DNA from: JBBRFH01 sp038224615
Lineage (GTDB): Bacteria; Planctomycetota; Phycisphaerae; Tepidisphaerales; Tepidisphaeraceae
DNA: 43,964 nt
Direction of reading: 5' to 3'
NCBI GenBank assembly: GCA_038224615.1
Contig: JBBRFH010000002.1
Location: 1 to 43,964 of the forward strand
Positions within the stretch are counted from its first letter, which is position 1. Every line of letters begins with the position of its first letter. Of the stretch, positions 41,228 through 43,964 are shown piece by piece. The notes under the pieces were generated by a model. It was not told where the DNA came from and searched no databases. It was given only the letters and a program-made list of their open reading frames with translations. The position numbers and the translations under genes were made by a program.

Positions 41228-42394
41228 CTACGATGCCGCGCGGACCTCGACCGGGCTGCCCCGCCAGGTCAGCCGGCGGGTGTAGCACAGCAGGAGCGAT
41301 CGCGCATAGATCGCCAGCAGCACGACGATGCTGATCGGCCAGAGCAGTGCCCGCCACGCGCTGGCGGCGGCCTGGTGGTAGCCGAGGGCGAGAAGCATCG
41401 TTATCAACACCAAGTGCGAAACACCGAGCGATTGCAGCAGGTGATCGCCCAACACCAGCGCGGGGATGGCGCTGAAGACGCCGGCGAACAGGAAACTGAC
41501 CGCAGCCAGCACACGCCACGGGCGTCCCCTGCTGGCGGCGATGAAGTTGCGGCTCCAGCCCTGCATGATCGACCGCAGGTCGCTGTACATGCGGGTGGTG
41601 ATCAGGTCGAGCCCCCAGCCGAGGCGCGGGCGGTAGCCGCGGCGCTTGAGGATGCGGGCGATCTCGACGTCCTCACCGGCAGAGTCCTTGACGGCGGCGT
41701 GCCCGCCGATGGCGTCGTAGACCTCGCGACGGATGGCGATGAACTGTCCGCAGGCGAATGCGATCCGCGGCAGCATGGCGCTGTTGGCGTACATGATGCC
41801 GAACATGGCGCTGGTGGCGATGCCGCACAGCGGAGTCATCAGCCCGTCCCAGAACCCGCTGCCAACGAAGCGGGGAATGAAACTGACCAGATCAAACCGG
41901 CGCCCGACGCCGGTGGCGATCGCCTCGATGACGGCATTGGGCGCGAGGGTGCAGTCGGAGTCGACGAAGACGAGCCACTGTCCGCGCGCGATCGCGACGC
42001 CGCGGGTCAGCGCGTTGGGTTTGCCGAGCCAGCCGTCGGGCAGCTCGCCTTCGCGCACGTGCAGGGTCTGCAGGCGGCCGGCGGAGTCGTCGCGCAGCGC
42101 GTCGATGACCGAGGCGGTGTTGTCGGTGCTGCGGTCGTCGATTGCGATCACCTGCAGGTCGCCGGCGTAGTTCTGGTCGAGGATCGAACGGAGACACGAA
42201 GCGATATGCGTCGACTCATTTCGGCAAGGCACGATCACGCTCACCGCCGGCAGCGGCCCGTCGGGTGCGCGCGGGGGCGACAGGCGGATGCGCAGCCGGG
42301 CCCGGCTTTTGAGCAGGGCAAAGCCGATGACAAGCCACGCCAACGGGCCGCAGACTGTGTAGATCGCAGGAATCGCGTATTGACCAAGCTCCAC
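41228..42394 (-). CDS. Family 2 glycosyltransferase, membrane-bound
   Basis: 388 residues. One N-terminal membrane helix (AIYTVCGPLAWLVIGFALL), the GT-A catalytic domain (SVIVPCRNESTHIASCLRSI, VIAIDDRSTDNTA, the DxD motif in VFVDSDCTLAP, SAGEDVEIARILKRRGYRPRL with the general-base ED, and GWSRN), then three or four C-terminal helices. The plan resembles HpnB/CrtQ-type glycosyltransferases that modify hopanoids, carotenoids or lipids with a sugar. Acceptor and donor are not determined. GTG start at 42394. Upstream lies the LuxR-type gene on the same strand, 70 nt away. Confidence 0.88.
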   Translation of the reverse strand: MELGQYAIPAIYTVCGPLAWLVIGFALLKSRARLRIRLSPPRAPDGPLPAVSVIVPCRNESTHIASCLRSILDQNYAGDLQVIAIDDRSTDNTASVIDALRDDSAGRLQTLHVREGELPDGWLGKPNALTRGVAIARGQWLVFVDSDCTLAPNAVIEAIATGVGRRFDLVSFIPRFVGSGFWDGLMTPLCGIATSAMFGIMYANSAMLPRIAFACGQFIAIRREVYDAIGGHAAVKDSAGEDVEIARILKRRGYRPRLGWGLDLITTRMYSDLRSIMQGWSRNFIAASRGRPWRVLAAVSFLFAGVFSAIPALVLGDHLLQSLGVSHLVLITMLLALGYHQAAASAWRALLWPISIVVLLAIYARSLLLCYTRRLTWRGSPVEVRAAS

Positions 42395-42464
42395 CGCCGA
42401 TCATTGTCGGGAGTGGCGGAACGAATGCAATCGACGATGGTTCGCGATCGGTTTCCAGTCGCGA

Positions 42465-42812
42465 TTACGGCGACACGAATCGCGCCAGTAGTTCGCCGCC
42501 CGAGCGAACACCGAGCGACTTGTGCAATTTTTTGATGTAGGTGCGGACGGTTTGCGGGCTGATGTGCAGCTTGAGGGCGATCTGCTTCTCGCTGTCGCCG
42601 CGGAGCAGGCAATTGAGGATCTGCCGTTGCCGGGGCGTGAGCTTGAGGCCGGCGAGCGGCCCGGTGAGTTCAGGATCGCGCGGTGTCGGCTTAAGGCCTC
42701 TGAGCAGGCGACGTCGCGCGTCGTCGAGCCGATCAAGCTGTTGCGCCGTGCGGGCGGCGAGGGTGACGATCGCTTTCGCTGCAGGCACGGTTTTTGGGGC
42801 AGCGGACGACAT
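42465..42812 (-). CDS. LuxR/GerE-type HTH transcription factor, small
   Basis: 115 residues. The C-terminal 60 residues are a LuxR HTH: LKLTPRQRQILNCLLRGDSEKQIALKLHISPQTVRTYIKKLHKSLGVRSGGELLARF. The N-terminal part is a short helical segment without a receiver or ligand-binding domain, so this is a stand-alone DNA-binding protein or needs a partner. ATG at 42812 is chosen; the frame is open to a GTG at 42848. Neither start has a good ribosome-binding site. Possible co-transcription with the downstream glycosyltransferase (70-nt gap) is inferred. Confidence 0.85.
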   Translation of the reverse strand: MSSAAPKTVPAAKAIVTLAARTAQQLDRLDDARRRLLRGLKPTPRDPELTGPLAGLKLTPRQRQILNCLLRGDSEKQIALKLHISPQTVRTYIKKLHKSLGVRSGGELLARFVSP

Positions 42813-43000
42813 GCGCTGCGGATCATACACGGTTTCAGGTTCGAGCACCTTGCTGGCAGCGCTTCGGGTCTGACCCCGGACTCTGTTTGCCGTCGTTGTG
42901 GTAGATGGTGGGGGTGATGCCAGGCTTGCGGTGGAACCACTGCGTGAACTACTGCGGGGCGCGGCGGAGCCGGGATCCGGGTGGTTGCAAACCGGCCGGA

Positions 43001-43964
43001 TCAGCGACCGAGCAGGTCGGTTGCTGCGGTCGCGCTGTGGGCGAACAGGCCGCCGGTGAGGGGGAGGATGATGCCCAGCGCGAGGATCGCGACCACTGAC
43101 AGAGTGACTGCGGTGGCGATCGGAAGCGAGCGCTCGCGCGCGACGGCCGGCTCGAGGACCGGCAAGGGCGTGGTGTCGGTGCGGGCGAACATCGTGCCGA
43201 CGATCTTGAGGTAGTACGCGGCGGAGACCGTGGCGTTCACCATGGTGAGCACGGCCAGCCAGATCAGCGTGCTGTCGCCGCTGAGGATGGCAGGGCGAAG
43301 CAGATAAAACTTGCCGAAGAATCCGACGGTGGTCGGCACGCCGATCAGGCTGAGGCAGCCGATCGCCATAGCGAGGCCCAAGAGCGGCGAGGTTCGGCCG
43401 GCGCCGGCGATGTCGTCGTAGGTCTCGGCGGTGGTGGCGGGGGCGTTGCGGCGCGACGGGATCAGCATCAGCACGCCGAAGGCGGCGGTGTTCATGATGC
43501 CGTAGGCGGTCAGGTAGAACAGAATCGCCGCCAGCGCCTGCGCGCGGGCCTCCGGCGAAGTCACCGTCATCACCGTGGCAATGCCGACGAGGAGGTAGCC
43601 GCTGTGGGCGATCGAGCTGTAGGCGAGCACGCGCTTGACGTTGTATTGCAGCAGGCCCAGGACGTTGCCGACGCTCATGGTGAGGACGGCGATGATCCAG
43701 AGCAGCTTCACGAGCTTGGGGTCAAACGTCCATGTGCCGCCGCCGACGACGTGCAGCACCTTGAGGATGGCGACCGTGCCGACGAGCTTGGGGATGAAAC
43801 TGATGGCGGCGGTGACGGGCGTGGCGGCGCCCTGGTAGACGTCGCCGGCGTAAAAGTGCAGTGGCACGGCGGCCATCTTGAAGAGGAAATTGCTGATCGT
43901 CAGCACGACCGCGAGCGTGAGCAGCGTCGTGTGCCCGGGCGACTGCAGGCCGTCGTGGATCCTC
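43001..43964 (-). CDS. nuoN: NADH-quinone oxidoreductase subunit N, 5' part outside the window
   Basis: Proton-pumping membrane subunit of respiratory complex I (antiporter-like family). The visible 321 residues are the C-terminal two thirds: SNFLFKMAAVPLHFYAGDVYQGAATPVTAAISFIPK (the conserved Lys/His transmembrane motif and the TPVT hairpin), YNVKRVLAYSSIAHSGYLLVGI, and about eight further helices. The frame has no stop up to 43964 (TLLTLAVVLTISNFLF precedes the motif), so the gene continues off the window; the GTG at 43906 is internal, not the start. Probably the last gene of a nuo operon, since nuoN usually is and no gene follows on this strand within 150 nt. Confidence 0.93.
   Translation of the reverse strand, partial: RIHDGLQSPGHTTLLTLAVVLTISNFLFKMAAVPLHFYAGDVYQGAATPVTAAISFIPKLVGTVAILKVLHVVGGGTWTFDPKLVKLLWIIAVLTMSVGNVLGLLQYNVKRVLAYSSIAHSGYLLVGIATVMTVTSPEARAQALAAILFYLTAYGIMNTAAFGVLMLIPSRRNAPATTAETYDDIAGAGRTSPLLGLAMAIGCLSLIGVPTTVGFFGKFYLLRPAILSGDSTLIWLAVLTMVNATVSAAYYLKIVGTMFARTDTTPLPVLEPAVARERSLPIATAVTLSVVAILALGIILPLTGGLFAHSATAATDLLGR

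Noticed and set aside
40442..42535. 697-codon + strand frame across mutarotase and glycosyltransferase
   Set aside because: It spans two well-supported genes on the other strand and has Arg/Gln/Gly-rich noise composition.

Overview
The window looks like a chromosomal segment from a high-GC planctomycete, most likely of the Phycisphaerae/Tepidisphaeraceae type. Four things point there: two surface-type delta-60 repeat proteins with an N-terminal E-A-R-R-L-F motif resembling the planctomycete LEPR-XLL signature; a SpoVG with an internal four-cysteine zinc ribbon; a PTPS paralogue with Glu in place of the catalytic Cys; and many GTG starts with few strong Shine-Dalgarno sites. This placement is inference from the sequence; no database search was run. 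No rRNA, tRNA, CRISPR array, prophage or transposase gene was recognised.

Layout. 1-495 holds no gene, only a short inverted repeat. 496-2307 (-) is acetolactate synthase. 2740-2889 is the severed C-terminus of a Gfo/Idh/MocA dehydrogenase. 3037-4191 (+) is a fatty acid desaturase with a clear terminator. 4280-6031 (-) is the first delta-60 protein. 6164-7844 (-) is spoVG downstream of ispE. After a 1.1 kb repeat-bearing gap comes the second delta-60 protein (8946-10238, +), then a zinc-ribbon/GYF-like membrane protein, a small coiled-coil protein, an M48 lipoprotein protease, a FAD_oxidored protein and a DUF2156 (MprF C-terminal-like) protein. 17456-21292 (+) is a 1278-residue secretin with its terminator, followed by a fasciclin protein, a SPOR lipoprotein and an acyl-CoA synthetase. 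24702-25327 (-) is a compact HigBA-like toxin-antitoxin pair. Next are a Gfo/Idh/MocA-aldo/keto reductase fusion, a monohaem cytochrome c, a PilT-type ATPase, a DUF2339 giant membrane protein, the mcsA-mcsB pair, a folate-type PTPS-III and trpE. The right end has a PilZ protein, ribokinase, a secreted ferritin-like protein whose helices appear circularly permuted, an SDR, a hexose-6-phosphate mutarotase, a family 2 glycosyltransferase, a LuxR-type HTH protein and the 3' part of nuoN, which runs off the window.

Functionally this is mostly housekeeping and envelope biology: branched-chain amino acid, tryptophan, isoprenoid and folate precursor synthesis; protein arginine phosphorylation (McsAB); secretion and pilus machinery (secretin, PilT, PilZ); and cell-surface proteins. 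Few genes form operons; most are single units with convergent or divergent neighbours.

The most unusual signal is between the genes. At least seven intergenic loci carry palindromes. Several are built the same way although their sequences are unrelated: short direct-repeat units (7-9 nt) in one orientation on the left arm and in the opposite orientation on the right arm. One such element separates mcsA from mcsB and ends a few bases before the mcsB start codon. One supplies the last codons of a gene. Two copies of another differ by exactly one 9-nt unit. Other candidates for follow-up are the zinc-ribbon SpoVG, PTPS-III, the permuted ferritin-like protein and the short HigB-like toxin.
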